DNA of 64,000 nt. Source: Arthrobacter agilis (GTDB lineage Bacteria > Actinomycetota > Actinomycetes > Actinomycetales > Micrococcaceae). The notes under the pieces were generated by a model that was not told the DNA's origin, searched no databases, and saw only the letters and a program-made list of their open reading frames with translations. The first letter of the stretch is position 1. Each line of letters starts with the position of its first letter. Positions 25,463 through 33,983 of this stretch are shown in pieces. The stretch spans positions 124,001 through 188,000 of the forward strand of contig NZ_VHIM01000001.1 in the NCBI RefSeq assembly GCF_006494655.1. Reading direction: 5' to 3'. Both the position numbers and the translations under genes were made by a program.

Positions 25463-26104
25463 ATGCGCCTGGACCACGTCTCTTATGCCTGCGAACCCGA
25501 CGGACTCACCGCGACCGCCGAGAGGATCTCGGCCAAGCTGGGAGTGGAACCCGTGAAGGGCGGTGCGCACCCCCGCTTCGGTACCCGGAACATGATCTTC
25601 CCGCTCGCCAATGCGCAGTACCTCGAGGTCGTGGAGGTACTGAACCACCCGGCGTCGGACAAGGCGCCGTTCGGCCAGGCCGTCCGAGCCCGGTCCGAAG
25701 CGGGCGGAGGCTGGATGGGCTGGTGCGTCGCCGTGGAGGATCTCGGCCCGTTCGAGGAGCGCCTCGGACGCAGCGCCGTTCCCGGCAATCGCAAGTTCCC
25801 GGACGGCCAGGAACTGACCTGGCAGCAGATCGGCATCAAGGGCCTCATCGCGGACCCACAGGTCCCCTACCTCCTCCGCTGGGACGAGGGCACCGAGGAG
25901 CTGCACCCGTCCAAGGCGCGTCCGGCCTCCGTCAAGCTCGATTGCCTGACCATCGCCGGCTCGTCCGAGCGCGTCACCGAGTGGCTCGGCACGGACGTGG
26001 AGGAGACGCTCGACGGCGTCCAGGTCCAGTGGATCGCTCCCAACGGCACCCCGGGCATCATGTCCGTCACGTTCGAGACCGCCGAGGGGCGCATCGAGAT
26101 CTGA
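25463..26104 (+). CDS. VOC / glyoxalase-like domain protein
   Basis: A 213-residue protein of the vicinal-oxygen-chelate superfamily, glyoxalase-like type (Glyoxalase_3 kind). It begins MRLDHVSYAC, the first beta-alpha-beta unit with a potential metal-ligand His5, has a long middle loop (GTRNMIFPLANAQYLEVVEV) and a second module from about residue 150 (SVKLDCLTIAGSSERVTEW). Catalytic assignment is not possible. There is no ribosome-binding site at ATG 25463, see the promoter entry. A strong terminator follows its stop. Confidence 0.85.
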   Translation: MRLDHVSYACEPDGLTATAERISAKLGVEPVKGGAHPRFGTRNMIFPLANAQYLEVVEVLNHPASDKAPFGQAVRARSEAGGGWMGWCVAVEDLGPFEERLGRSAVPGNRKFPDGQELTWQQIGIKGLIADPQVPYLLRWDEGTEELHPSKARPASVKLDCLTIAGSSERVTEWLGTDVEETLDGVQVQWIAPNGTPGIMSVTFETAEGRIEI

Positions 26105-26122
26105 CCCGCAGGGCACCGAGCA

Positions 26123-26160
26123 CGCACGGAGGACCGGACTGGCGTCCGGTCCTCCGTGCG
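26123..26160 (+). terminator. Perfect 17-bp hairpin terminator after the VOC gene
   Basis: CGCACGGAGGACCGGAC and its exact complement flank a four-base TGGC loop, 19 bases after the stop at 26104. It is followed by TTC rather than a T-run, which is common in high-GC genomes. The convergent DUF1540 gene ends 43 bases further on, so it could serve both. Confidence 0.75.
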
Positions 26161-26202
26161 TTCGGGGTTACGCGCGTTCGGGGCTCTTCGACGAGCGTCC
26201 GG

Positions 26203-26499
26203 TCAGGCGTGCGTGTAGGTGAGGCAGTCGGCGGCCTCGGCACCCGGCCCGACCTTCACCGCGGGTGCGGTGCACAGGAGATCGTTGTTGTGACTGCACT
26301 CCGACCGCTGGCACGCACCGACGTGCGCCAGCATCTTCGGCAGCCCGCCGCTGACGGAGGTGTCGATGAACGTGGCGCAGGAGGCATGTTCCTCGCTCCC
26401 CGACACGGTGATCGCGACGGCGGTGCAGCCGTCGTGGTTGAACGAGCAGTTGTGGACACTGCACTCCGAGACACTCGTGACGCTGGGGGCGCTGCTCAT
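26203..26499 (-). CDS. DUF1540 cysteine-rich protein
   Basis: A 98-residue protein with two similar Cys-rich modules of about 40 residues: C13-S-V-H-N-C18, C25 and C41, then a second set in CQRSECSHNNDLLC with a final C. Such spacing is the DUF1540 signature and suggests metal binding, though function is unknown. ATG 26499 follows GGAGGAA at six bases; the longer open frame is not coding. No membrane segment is present. Confidence 0.88.
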   Translation of the reverse strand: MSSAPSVTSVSECSVHNCSFNHDGCTAVAITVSGSEEHASCATFIDTSVSGGLPKMLAHVGACQRSECSHNNDLLCTAPAVKVGPGAEAADCLTYTHA

Positions 26500-26619
26500 G
26501 ATTCCTCCTGGCTGGGCCGGTGCGGCGCCGGTCGGAGCCGCCGTTCGAATACCGGGTGACGTCAGCGTAAGCCTGTACCTGCCGAATAATTTAGTCATGT
26601 TCGGAGTGCGCAAAGAGAC

Positions 26620-26633
26620 GAAGGCAAGCCTTC
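26620..26633 (-). terminator. Short hairpin downstream of the CPBP gene
   Basis: GAAGGC / GCCTTC stem of six base pairs just beyond the CPBP stop (26640) on the minus strand, followed by GTCTCTTTG. Weak, may be fortuitous. Confidence 0.3.
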
Positions 26634-26639
26634 CTTCGG

Positions 26640-27521
26640 TCAGCCGCCGATGCCGATGGCGGGCCCGATCAGCGCGAATCCGACGAAGCCGGTGATGTCG
26701 ATGAGCGCGTGGGCGATCACGAGCGGCATGACGCGGCGTGTGCGGGTGTAGAACCAGGCGAAGAGCAGCCCCATCAGGACGTTGCCGATGAACGGTCCGA
26801 ACCCCTGGTAGAGGTGGTAGCTGCCACGGAGCAGGGCGCTGGTCAGGATGATGGCGGGCGTCGACCAGCCGAGCTCCCGGAGCCGGATGACGAGGTATCC
26901 CACCACGATGATTTCCTCCAGTATCGCGTGGCGCACGGCGGACAGCACGAGCACCGGGATGGTCCACCAGTAGGCGTCGAGCGCCGCGGGGACGATCGCC
27001 GTGGTGATGCCGAGCGCCCTGCCTCCTGCGTAGACGCCGAGGGTGCCGACACCGATGATCGCGGCGAGCCCGAACCCGAACCCGACCGTCCGCAGCGGCT
27101 GCTCGAACGTGAAGCCGAGGCGCCGGAAGGCGGAGACGCCGTGTCCGCTGAGGAGGAACAGGACCAGGACCACCGGTACCAGGGCGAAGGCGATGTTCAG
27201 GAGCTGGTACGTGAGATCGAAGTACTGGCGATCGTTCAGTACCGGGTTCAGCGTGGTGGTCTGTCCGGAGAGCGGGCCGCGCGTCAGCTTCTCGGCGAGG
27301 TTCACGATCGCGTAGACGCCGGACTGGCCCAGGGACAGGCCGAGGACGATGAGCAGTTCAGCGGTGAGACGGCGTGCCGGCGCAGGGGCGCCGCCCGGCG
27401 GTCCGGAGTGATCGCCCACAGGTCCTGGCGCGCTGTCCGCCTCGCCGGGCGGGGAGCCGCCCGGGGTGCTGCGCTGGGAACCGGTCTGGGAGCGTGCTGA
27501 AGGAACGGGTTCGGCGTGCAT
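26640..27521 (-). CDS. CPBP family intramembrane metalloprotease
   Basis: A 293-residue membrane protein with a disordered Pro/Gly/Ser-rich N-terminus (1-52) and about eight helices. The CPBP (Abi/CAAX-like) motifs are all present: E-E in AILEEIIVVGYLVIRL, then LLRGSYHLYQGFGPFIGN with the His, and HALIDITGF near the C-terminus. Members cleave peptide substrates inside the membrane, or serve as immunity or maturation factors; the substrate here is unknown. ATG 27521 follows GGGAGG. hutI begins to be read 75 bases downstream of the opposite end, without apparent linkage. Confidence 0.9.
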   Translation of the reverse strand: MHAEPVPSARSQTGSQRSTPGGSPPGEADSAPGPVGDHSGPPGGAPAPARRLTAELLIVLGLSLGQSGVYAIVNLAEKLTRGPLSGQTTTLNPVLNDRQYFDLTYQLLNIAFALVPVVLVLFLLSGHGVSAFRRLGFTFEQPLRTVGFGFGLAAIIGVGTLGVYAGGRALGITTAIVPAALDAYWWTIPVLVLSAVRHAILEEIIVVGYLVIRLRELGWSTPAIILTSALLRGSYHLYQGFGPFIGNVLMGLLFAWFYTRTRRVMPLVIAHALIDITGFVGFALIGPAIGIGG

Positions 27522-27596
27522 GGCGCTATCCTCCCAGCGCTTGCTGGAGATTCCCAGGTCACAGCCCGTGACGCCCCGAGCTGGCCGGCCGTCCAG

Positions 27597-28793
27597 CTAC
27601 CGAACGCGCATGCCCGCCCTCCAGACCGCACGGACGAGCGGCATCCCGGGACGGTAGGCCAGATGCGTGGCGGACGGCGCGTCGAGCACCTGCAGGTCCG
27701 CACGGTGCCCGACGGCGAGCGAGCCGACCGCCCGGCGTCCGTCGGCGTCGTCGCCCGTGGCCCGGCGGAGGGCGAGCGCACCCCCGTAGGTGGCGGCGCG
27801 GACGGCCTCGTGGACCGTCAGGCCCATCTGCAGGACCGCGGTGGCCACGCAGAAGGCCATGGAACTCGTGAAGGACGTTCCCGGATTGCAGTTGCTGGCC
27901 AGGGCCAGCGGCACACCGGCCGCCAGGAGTCGGCGCGCGGGCGGAAAGGGCTGGCGCGTCGAGAGGTCGCAGGCCGGCAGGCAGGTGGCGACGGTGCCCG
28001 GCACGGTGCCCGATCCGTCCCAGGTTCCGGCGAGCGCGTCGATGTCGCCGTCGGAGACGTGGTTCACGTGGTCCACGCTGGCGGCGCCGAACTCGACGGC
28101 GAGCGCCATGCCGTCGCCCGGGCCGAGCTGGTTGCCGTGGACGCGCAGGCCGAGGCCGGCCGCTGCACAGGCCGCGAGGACCCGGCGTGACTGCTCCGTG
28201 GTGAACGCGCCGGTCTCGCAGAACACGTCGGCCCAGCGGACGTACGGGCGGACGGCGTCGAGCATGGGACCGCAGACGAGGTCGGTGTACTCCTCCGGGT
28301 CCCAGCCGCCCGGCACGAGGTGCGCGCCGAGGTAGGTGACCTCGTCGACGACCCCGGCCGCGAGGCGGGCGCTTCGGGCCTCGTGGCCGACGTCGAGCCC
28401 GTAGCCCGTCTTCGTCTCGAGGTAGGTGGTCCCCCCGGCGGCGGCTTCGGCGACGCGGGCCAGCAGGAGGCGCGTGAGGTCGTAGTCGGTGGCCGCGCGG
28501 GTCGCCTCGACCGTGACGGCGATGCCGCCCGCGGCGTAGGCCTCCCCCGCCATGCGCGCCTCGAACTCGGCCGTCCGGTCCCCGGCGAAGACGAGGTGTG
28601 TGTGGCTGTCCACCCAGCCGGGAAGGGCCGCGCGCCCGCCGGCGTCGTACGCCTCGTCGGCGGGCGGAGCGTTCGTCGCGGGTCCGATCCAGCTGATCCG
28701 TTCGCCCTCGAGGACCACGGCCGCGTCCCGCAGGACGGTGCCGTCGCCGTCCTGCGTGAGGAGTTCGCCGATGTGCGTGACGAGTGTGGACAT
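27597..28793 (-). CDS. hutI: Imidazolonepropionase
   Basis: A 398-residue amidohydrolase-superfamily metalloenzyme that opens 4-imidazolone-5-propionate to N-formimidoyl-L-glutamate. The metal site is H64 and H66 in DSHTHLVFAG, with KTGYGLDV, a later His in LRVHGNQLGPGDG, a His in SVDHVNHVSD and Asn in SNCNPGTSF, all typical of HutI. ATG 28793 overlaps the hutF stop by one base (TGATG). It is the last gene of the minus-strand hut operon. Confidence 0.96.
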   Translation of the reverse strand: MSTLVTHIGELLTQDGDGTVLRDAAVVLEGERISWIGPATNAPPADEAYDAGGRAALPGWVDSHTHLVFAGDRTAEFEARMAGEAYAAGGIAVTVEATRAATDYDLTRLLLARVAEAAAGGTTYLETKTGYGLDVGHEARSARLAAGVVDEVTYLGAHLVPGGWDPEEYTDLVCGPMLDAVRPYVRWADVFCETGAFTTEQSRRVLAACAAAGLGLRVHGNQLGPGDGMALAVEFGAASVDHVNHVSDGDIDALAGTWDGSGTVPGTVATCLPACDLSTRQPFPPARRLLAAGVPLALASNCNPGTSFTSSMAFCVATAVLQMGLTVHEAVRAATYGGALALRRATGDDADGRRAVGSLAVGHRADLQVLDAPSATHLAYRPGMPLVRAVWRAGMRVR

Positions 28794-30262
28794 CAGGGGC
28801 GCTCCCAGGCCCGGGTGTCCTGCGACCCGGGGCGTCCCGGTTTATCGCGGGCGACCGCCGCCGCGTCCAGCCGGGCGATGGCGGCGACCAGGAGGGCCGC
28901 CGGATCGCCGAGCGCCGTGTGGACGCCGTTCCGGGCCATCAGCACTCCCCCGACGACGACGGCCGTCACGTCCTGGGCCGTCGCCGTGTAGGCGAGCTGG
29001 TCCCGGGCGGAGCCGGCCGTGCGGACGGTGTGGGGGTCGATGGCCATGAGATCGGCAGCGGAACCCGGACCGAGGCCTCCGCCGCGGCGCCCCTGCGCCC
29101 TCGCGCCGCCCGACGACGCGATGCCGTGCAGGAGCCGCGGGTCGAAGTGGCCGCGCCGCCCCGTGCGAAGCCGTTCGCCGTGCTCGAGGGCCCGCATCTC
29201 CAGCCAGGGGTCGACGACGGCGTGCTGGTCGGTGCCGAGGGCGAGCGTGGCCCCGGCCAGGCGGAACGGTTCGGCCGGGCCGAGCCCGTCGGCGAGGTCC
29301 GCCTCCGTCGTGGGGCACAGGACGACGGCGGCGTGCGCGTCACCGAGGAGGCCGATGTCCTCGTCGGTGGCATGGGTGGCGTGGACGACCGACAGGCGCT
29401 CGTCCACGAGTCCGTGTCGGCGCAGCAGGCCCGCGGGGGTCAGGCCGGTGGCCCGGAGGCAGTCCTCGTTCTCGGCGGGCTGCTCGGAGAGGTGGATGTG
29501 GAGCGGCAGCCCCTCCGGCAGGCCGCCGGCGATCACGGCGAGGTCCCGTTCGGGGACGGCGCGGACCGAGTGCAGTGCCGCGCCGACCGACACCTGATGC
29601 TCGGGGTACTGAGCGGCGACGGTCTCGCGCAACGCGCCGAGCCGCTCGAGCCAGCGCTCGGCCGTGCCGTCGGAGAACCGGCGCTGTCCGTCCTCGGGCG
29701 GTTGCCCGAAGCCGCCGGCGAGATAGCACGTATCGAGCAGCGTGAGCCGGATGCCGGCGCGGACAGCAGCGCGGGCGAGGGCGAGTTCCATGGCGTGGGG
29801 CCCCCCGGTCCCCTGGCCGTACGGGGTCCCGTCGGGGCGGTGGTGGACGTAGTGGAACTCGGCGACGCTCGTCCAGCCGGCCACGATCATCTCGGCGTAG
29901 ACGGCGGTGGCGAGCTCCTCGTAGAGCGTCGGGCTCAGGGCACCCGCCGCACGGTACATCGTCTCCCGCCACGTCCAGAACGTCCCACCCTGCGCGTGTG
30001 TCCGGCCGCGCAGTGCCCGGTGGAACGCATGCGAGTGGGCGTTGGCCGCTGCGGGAAAGACGACGCCGTGGAGGACCACGTCGCCCTCCTGCACCGGCAC
30101 ACCCGGCAGCACCCCGGTCACGTACCCCTCGGCGTCGACCTCGACCCGCACTGCGTCGCACACGCCCACCGCGTCGAGCCAGGCGGACTCGCACCAGACG
30201 GCTCGGACGGCCGGGCCCGGCACTCGGGACCCGACCGGAGGCTGATCGGCGCCCTGCGTCAC
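28793..30262 (-). CDS. hutF: Formimidoylglutamate deiminase
   Basis: A 489-residue amidohydrolase that converts N-formimidoyl-L-glutamate to N-formyl-L-glutamate and ammonia. The zinc site begins with NAHSHAFHRALRG (H76, H78), and HIHLSEQPAENEDC and VHATHATDED follow; GTFWTWRETMYR is a HutF hallmark. Presence of HutF means that the pathway goes through N-formylglutamate, so a deformylating enzyme is needed. ATG 30262 overlaps the stop of the M20 gene as ATGA; hutI overlaps its own stop by one base. The sequence is somewhat longer than usual (about 450). Confidence 0.95.
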   Translation of the reverse strand: MTQGADQPPVGSRVPGPAVRAVWCESAWLDAVGVCDAVRVEVDAEGYVTGVLPGVPVQEGDVVLHGVVFPAAANAHSHAFHRALRGRTHAQGGTFWTWRETMYRAAGALSPTLYEELATAVYAEMIVAGWTSVAEFHYVHHRPDGTPYGQGTGGPHAMELALARAAVRAGIRLTLLDTCYLAGGFGQPPEDGQRRFSDGTAERWLERLGALRETVAAQYPEHQVSVGAALHSVRAVPERDLAVIAGGLPEGLPLHIHLSEQPAENEDCLRATGLTPAGLLRRHGLVDERLSVVHATHATDEDIGLLGDAHAAVVLCPTTEADLADGLGPAEPFRLAGATLALGTDQHAVVDPWLEMRALEHGERLRTGRRGHFDPRLLHGIASSGGARAQGRRGGGLGPGSAADLMAIDPHTVRTAGSARDQLAYTATAQDVTAVVVGGVLMARNGVHTALGDPAALLVAAIARLDAAAVARDKPGRPGSQDTRAWERP

Positions 30263-31476
30263 AGCAGGTCTTGGAGGACGTCGGCGAGCGCCGTGGCCCC
30301 GGCGTCAGCGTCATCGCGCTCCACGAACTCCTCGGGCGAGTGGCTGATGCCTGTCGGGTTCCGCACGAAGAGCATGGCCGTCGGCGCGATGGTACCGAGG
30401 ATCCCGGCGTCGTGCCCGGCGCCCGTGGGCAGGGTGGGCGCTCCGGGGAAGGAGGTGCCGAGGGCGTTGGAGAGCGTCCGCTGCAGGGCTCCGTCGAAGT
30501 GCACGGTGCTGCTGCGGGACTCCTCGGTCAGGGCGGCGCGGCAGCCCTCGAAGGCACAGATCTTCTGGGCCTGGCCATGGATCTTCTCGATCAGCTGGGC
30601 GGTGATGGCATCATCCTCGTGACGGACGTCGAGCCAGAGATCCACGCGGGAGGCGATGACGTTGGTGCCGCCGGGGATGGGCTGGAGCCGCCCGACGGTG
30701 GCGCGCGCGCCGTCCTGCTCGGCCGCGATCCTCCGGGCCGCGAGGACCACCTGGGCGGCGGCGATCATGGGGTCGGCGCGATCGGCCATGAGGGTGGTGC
30801 CGGCGTGGTTGCCCTGGCCGGTGACGGACAGGCGCCAGCGGCCGTGGCCCAGCATGGTGGACCCGATGGCGACGGCGGAGTCCAGGTCGATCAGCCCGCG
30901 CCCCTGCTCGACATGGAGCTCGACGAAATCCCCGATGCGGCGCGCGGCTTCCTCGTCGCGCCCGAGGTGGTCGACATCGATCCCCGCGGACCGGGCTGCG
31001 TCGGCGAAGGTCGTGCCGTCGGCGTCCACCAGCGACCGCACGTGATCCGGGTCGAGCGTGCCGGTGAGCAGGCGGGAGCCGAGGCAGGACACACCGAACC
31101 GCGAGCCCTCCTCCTCGGGGAAGACCGCGACGGCGAGCGACCGGTTCGGCTGCACACCCCTTCCGCGCAGCAGGTCGACGGCGACGAGCGCGGAGGCGAC
31201 GCCGAGCGGGCCGTCGAACGCGCCGCCGCCCGGCACGGAGTCGAGATGGCTTCCCGTGACGAGGGCGCCGTCGCGGGTGTCCGTCGCGTCCCACCAGGCC
31301 CACAGGATGCCGTTGCGGTCCGTCTCCACGGCGAGCCCGCGGGCGGTCGCTTCGGCCGAGAACCACTCACGCAGCGACAGCTCGGCGTGCGTGAAGACAC
31401 CGCGGGAGTAGCCGCCGCGGGAGGCGTCGCGGCCGACATCGCTGATGGAGTCGAGGACGGAGGAGACGGTCTGCAC
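30259..31476 (-). CDS. M20-family amidohydrolase (allantoate/N-carbamoyl amino acid hydrolase type) in the hut operon
   Basis: A 405-residue binuclear zinc amidohydrolase of the AllC/HyuC branch of M20. All expected ligands are visible: HLDSVPGGGAFDGPLGV (His, Asp), EEEGSRFG (Glu), ELHVEQGRGL (His), GQGNHAGTTLMADRADP in the dimerisation domain, PTGAGHDA and ISHSPEEF near the end. Family members split N-carbamoyl or N-acyl bonds of amino acids. It lies between hutU and hutF, overlapping hutF by ATGA, in a locus with no HutG, so I infer hydrolysis of N-formylglutamate. GTG 31476 with GGAAGG upstream is preferred over a longer frame. Confidence 0.88.
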   Translation of the reverse strand: MQTVSSVLDSISDVGRDASRGGYSRGVFTHAELSLREWFSAEATARGLAVETDRNGILWAWWDATDTRDGALVTGSHLDSVPGGGAFDGPLGVASALVAVDLLRGRGVQPNRSLAVAVFPEEEGSRFGVSCLGSRLLTGTLDPDHVRSLVDADGTTFADAARSAGIDVDHLGRDEEAARRIGDFVELHVEQGRGLIDLDSAVAIGSTMLGHGRWRLSVTGQGNHAGTTLMADRADPMIAAAQVVLAARRIAAEQDGARATVGRLQPIPGGTNVIASRVDLWLDVRHEDDAITAQLIEKIHGQAQKICAFEGCRAALTEESRSSTVHFDGALQRTLSNALGTSFPGAPTLPTGAGHDAGILGTIAPTAMLFVRNPTGISHSPEEFVERDDADAGATALADVLQDLL

Positions 31477-31522
31477 GGTGGGTACCTTCCGATCGGGTGG
31501 AGTGGCGGGCGTTCGGCCTGCT

Positions 31523-33202
31523 TCAGGATTCCATGGGGATGCGGACACCGCGCTCGGCGGCCACCTCGCGCGCCCTCTCGTACCCGGCGTCGACGTGGCG
31601 GATGACACCCATGCCGGGATCGTTGGTGAGGAGCCGTTCGAGCTTCTGCGCCGCAAGCTCCGTGCCGTCGGCCACGGAGACCTGACCCGCGTGGATGGAG
31701 CGGCCGATGCCCACCCCACCGCCGTGGTGAATGGAGACCCAGGTGGCACCGGACGACGTCGTCAGCAGGGCGTTGAGCAGCGGCCAGTCGGCGACGGCGT
31801 CCGAGCCGTCCGCCATCGCCTCCGTCTCGCGGTAGGGCGAGGCGACGGACCCCGAGTCGAGGTGGTCGCGTCCGATGACGATGGGCGCGGACACCCTGCC
31901 CTCGGCCACCAGGCGGTTGAACAGCAGACCGGCCTTCGCGCGGTCGCCGTACCCGAGCCAGCAGATGCGCGCCGGCAGGCCCTCGAACTCGACATGGTCC
32001 GCGGCGGCGTCGAGCCAGCGGTGCAGGTCCCCGTTGTCCGGGAAGAGCTCCTTGAGCGCCGCGTCGGTGACGGCGATGTCCGCCGGGTCCCCGGAGAGCG
32101 CGACCCAGCGGAACGGACCGAGCCCCTCGCAGAACAGCGGCCGGATGTAGGCGGGGACGAACCCGGGGACGTCGAAGGCGCGGCCGTAGCCGCCCTTGCG
32201 GGCCTCGTCGCGGATGGAGTTGCCGTAGTCGAACACCTCCGCTCCGGCGTCCAGGAAGCCGACCATCGCTTCGACGTGCAGGGCCATGGACACCTGCGCC
32301 TTCTTGGTGAAGCCATCCGGATCGGCGGAGGCCTCGCGCTCCCATTCGTCGGGAGCGATCCCGTCCGGCAGGTAACTCAGCGGATCATGCGCGGAGGTCT
32401 GGTCGGTCACGATGTCGACGTCGAGCCCGCGGCGCAGCAGTTCGGGGAAGACGGCGGCGGCGTTTCCGACGACGCCGACGGACAGCGCACGCTTCTCGCG
32501 TTTCGCAGCGAGGACCTGCTCGACGGCGTCGTCGAGCGTGTCTGCCACGGTGTCCAGGTACCGCTTGGCCACGCGGCGGCGGAGGCGTGCCTCGCTCACC
32601 TCGACGATCAGGACGGCGCCGCCGTTGAGGGTGACGGCCAGGGGTTGCGCCCCACCCATGCCGCCGCAGCCGCCCGTGAGCGTCAGGGTGCCGGCGAGCG
32701 TGCCACCGAAACGCTTCCGGGCGATGGCGGAGAAGGTCTCGTACGTGCCCTGCAGGATGCCCTGGGTGCCGATGTAGATCCAGGACCCCGCGGTCATCTG
32801 CCCGTACATCATGAGGCCCTCGGCCTCGAGGCGGCGGAACTCCGGCCAGGTGGCCCAGTCACCGACGAGGTTCGAGTTCGCTAGCAGCACCCGGGGGGCC
32901 CAGGGGTTGGTGCGGAAGACGCCGACGGGCTTGCCGGACTGCACGAGCAGGGTCTCGTCGTCGTCGAGCGTCTCGAGGGTCCGGACGATCGCGTCGTAGG
33001 CCTCCCAGCTGCGCGCCGCGCGCCCGGTACCGCCGTAGACGACGAGGTCCTCGGGGCGTTCGGCGACCTCGGGGTCGAGGTTGTTCATCAGCATGCGCAG
33101 GGGCGCTTCTGTCTGCCAGCTCTTCGCGGTGAGCTGCGTGCCGCGGGCGGCGCGGATGGAGCGGGAGGGATCGTGCGTGGGGGTCGTCGGGCTGCCGGTC
33201 AT
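31523..33202 (-). CDS. hutU: Urocanate hydratase
   Basis: A 559-residue urocanase that adds water to urocanate to give 4-imidazolone-5-propionate with tightly bound NAD+. Signature regions include [47 protein letters not shown] (NAD-binding glycines), DQTSAHDPL and the C-terminal [18 protein letters not shown]. Length matches the family. ATG 33202 overlaps the iclR stop by four bases (ATGA), and the M20 gene begins 46 bases after its stop, so the operon reads iclR-hutU-M20-hutF-hutI. Confidence 0.98.
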   Translation of the reverse strand: MTGSPTTPTHDPSRSIRAARGTQLTAKSWQTEAPLRMLMNNLDPEVAERPEDLVVYGGTGRAARSWEAYDAIVRTLETLDDDETLLVQSGKPVGVFRTNPWAPRVLLANSNLVGDWATWPEFRRLEAEGLMMYGQMTAGSWIYIGTQGILQGTYETFSAIARKRFGGTLAGTLTLTGGCGGMGGAQPLAVTLNGGAVLIVEVSEARLRRRVAKRYLDTVADTLDDAVEQVLAAKREKRALSVGVVGNAAAVFPELLRRGLDVDIVTDQTSAHDPLSYLPDGIAPDEWEREASADPDGFTKKAQVSMALHVEAMVGFLDAGAEVFDYGNSIRDEARKGGYGRAFDVPGFVPAYIRPLFCEGLGPFRWVALSGDPADIAVTDAALKELFPDNGDLHRWLDAAADHVEFEGLPARICWLGYGDRAKAGLLFNRLVAEGRVSAPIVIGRDHLDSGSVASPYRETEAMADGSDAVADWPLLNALLTTSSGATWVSIHHGGGVGIGRSIHAGQVSVADGTELAAQKLERLLTNDPGMGVIRHVDAGYERAREVAAERGVRIPMES

Positions 33203-33882
33203 GCTGGTTCTCCTGTCAGGTCCTGTCCGGCGGGGGCGGACGGGATGTGGGCGAGCAGGGCATCGGCCTCGGCCGCGACGAGTGCCCCGATGCGCCGGGT
33301 GCCCGCGGGAGTGATGCGATAGCTGGGGATGACGACGCTGATCGCCGCGACCACCTGGCCGCCCGGGGACACCGGGGCCGCGATGGCCGTGATGTCCGCC
33401 TCGATCCCGTTCCGGACGACGACGAAGCCGGCCGCTGGTTCTTCCCCGCGGAGGACCGCGCCCACGGCGGTGCCGTCCAGGGGGATGCTGCGTCCCACCC
33501 AGCTGGCGTGGCGGACGGAGTGGGTGCCCTCGCGCATGGCGAGGTAGATACCCTCGCCGTCATGGGAGGGGACGCTGAGGTAGGCGGACTCCCCGGTCAG
33601 GGCGACGAGGCGCTCGAGAGCCGGCTCGGCGAGCGAGACGAGCGATTCGTGGGCGAGGGCCTGCACTCCGAGCTGGACCACCCGGAGGCCGGGGCGGTAG
33701 GCACCGGCTGCGTCACGGCGGACGAAGCCGGTGCCCTCGAGGGTGCGCAGCAGCCGCAGCGCCGTCGACGCCGAGAGGCCGGTTTCCCGGGCCGCGTCGG
33801 CGAGCGGGATGGACCCGGCGTCGCATACCGCTCCGAGCAGCACGAGCGCACGCTCCACGGTGCGGGTGGACGATTCGGCCAT
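33199..33882 (-). CDS. IclR-family transcriptional regulator of the hut locus
   Basis: A 227-residue regulator. Residues 5-60 form the winged helix-turn-helix ([13 protein letters not shown], then [20 protein letters not shown]), and the remainder is the IclR effector domain ([16 protein letters not shown] ends it). ATG 33882 has AAGGAGGGG upstream; the longer frame is not needed. It is the first gene of the hut operon and lies divergent to hutH, so it most likely controls both promoters in response to urocanate or histidine; the effector is inference. Candidate operator half-sites lie in the 101-base gap. Confidence 0.92.
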   Translation of the reverse strand: MAESSTRTVERALVLLGAVCDAGSIPLADAARETGLSASTALRLLRTLEGTGFVRRDAAGAYRPGLRVVQLGVQALAHESLVSLAEPALERLVALTGESAYLSVPSHDGEGIYLAMREGTHSVRHASWVGRSIPLDGTAVGAVLRGEEPAAGFVVVRNGIEADITAIAAPVSPGGQVVAAISVVIPSYRITPAGTRRIGALVAAEADALLAHIPSAPAGQDLTGEPA

Positions 33883-33914
33883 GCTCCCCTCCTTGCATTC
33901 GGCGACGCTGTAGA

Positions 33915-33940
33915 TTTCACTTATTGAAACGTCCTTTTCA
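33915..33940. promoter_or_regulatory. Candidate IclR operator: three TTTCA/TGAAA half-sites
   Basis: In the iclR-hutH gap, TTTCA (33915-33919), TGAAA (33925-33929) and TTTCA (33936-33940) occur with centres 10 and 11 bases apart, about one helical turn each. The first two form the palindrome TTTCACTTATTGAAA. IclR proteins bind such A/T-rich inverted repeats of similar length. Which protein binds is inference. Confidence 0.5.
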
Positions 33941-33983
33941 CTCCATGGCAAGAGCGGCCCCGCCGCGGGAATCGAGGAAGATC

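Noticed and set aside
33924-33983. TTG or ATG start for hutH upstream of 33984
   Set aside because: TTG 33924 lies in the operator candidate, neither codon has a Shine-Dalgarno, and GTG 33984 has one at the right distance and gives the usual N-terminus.
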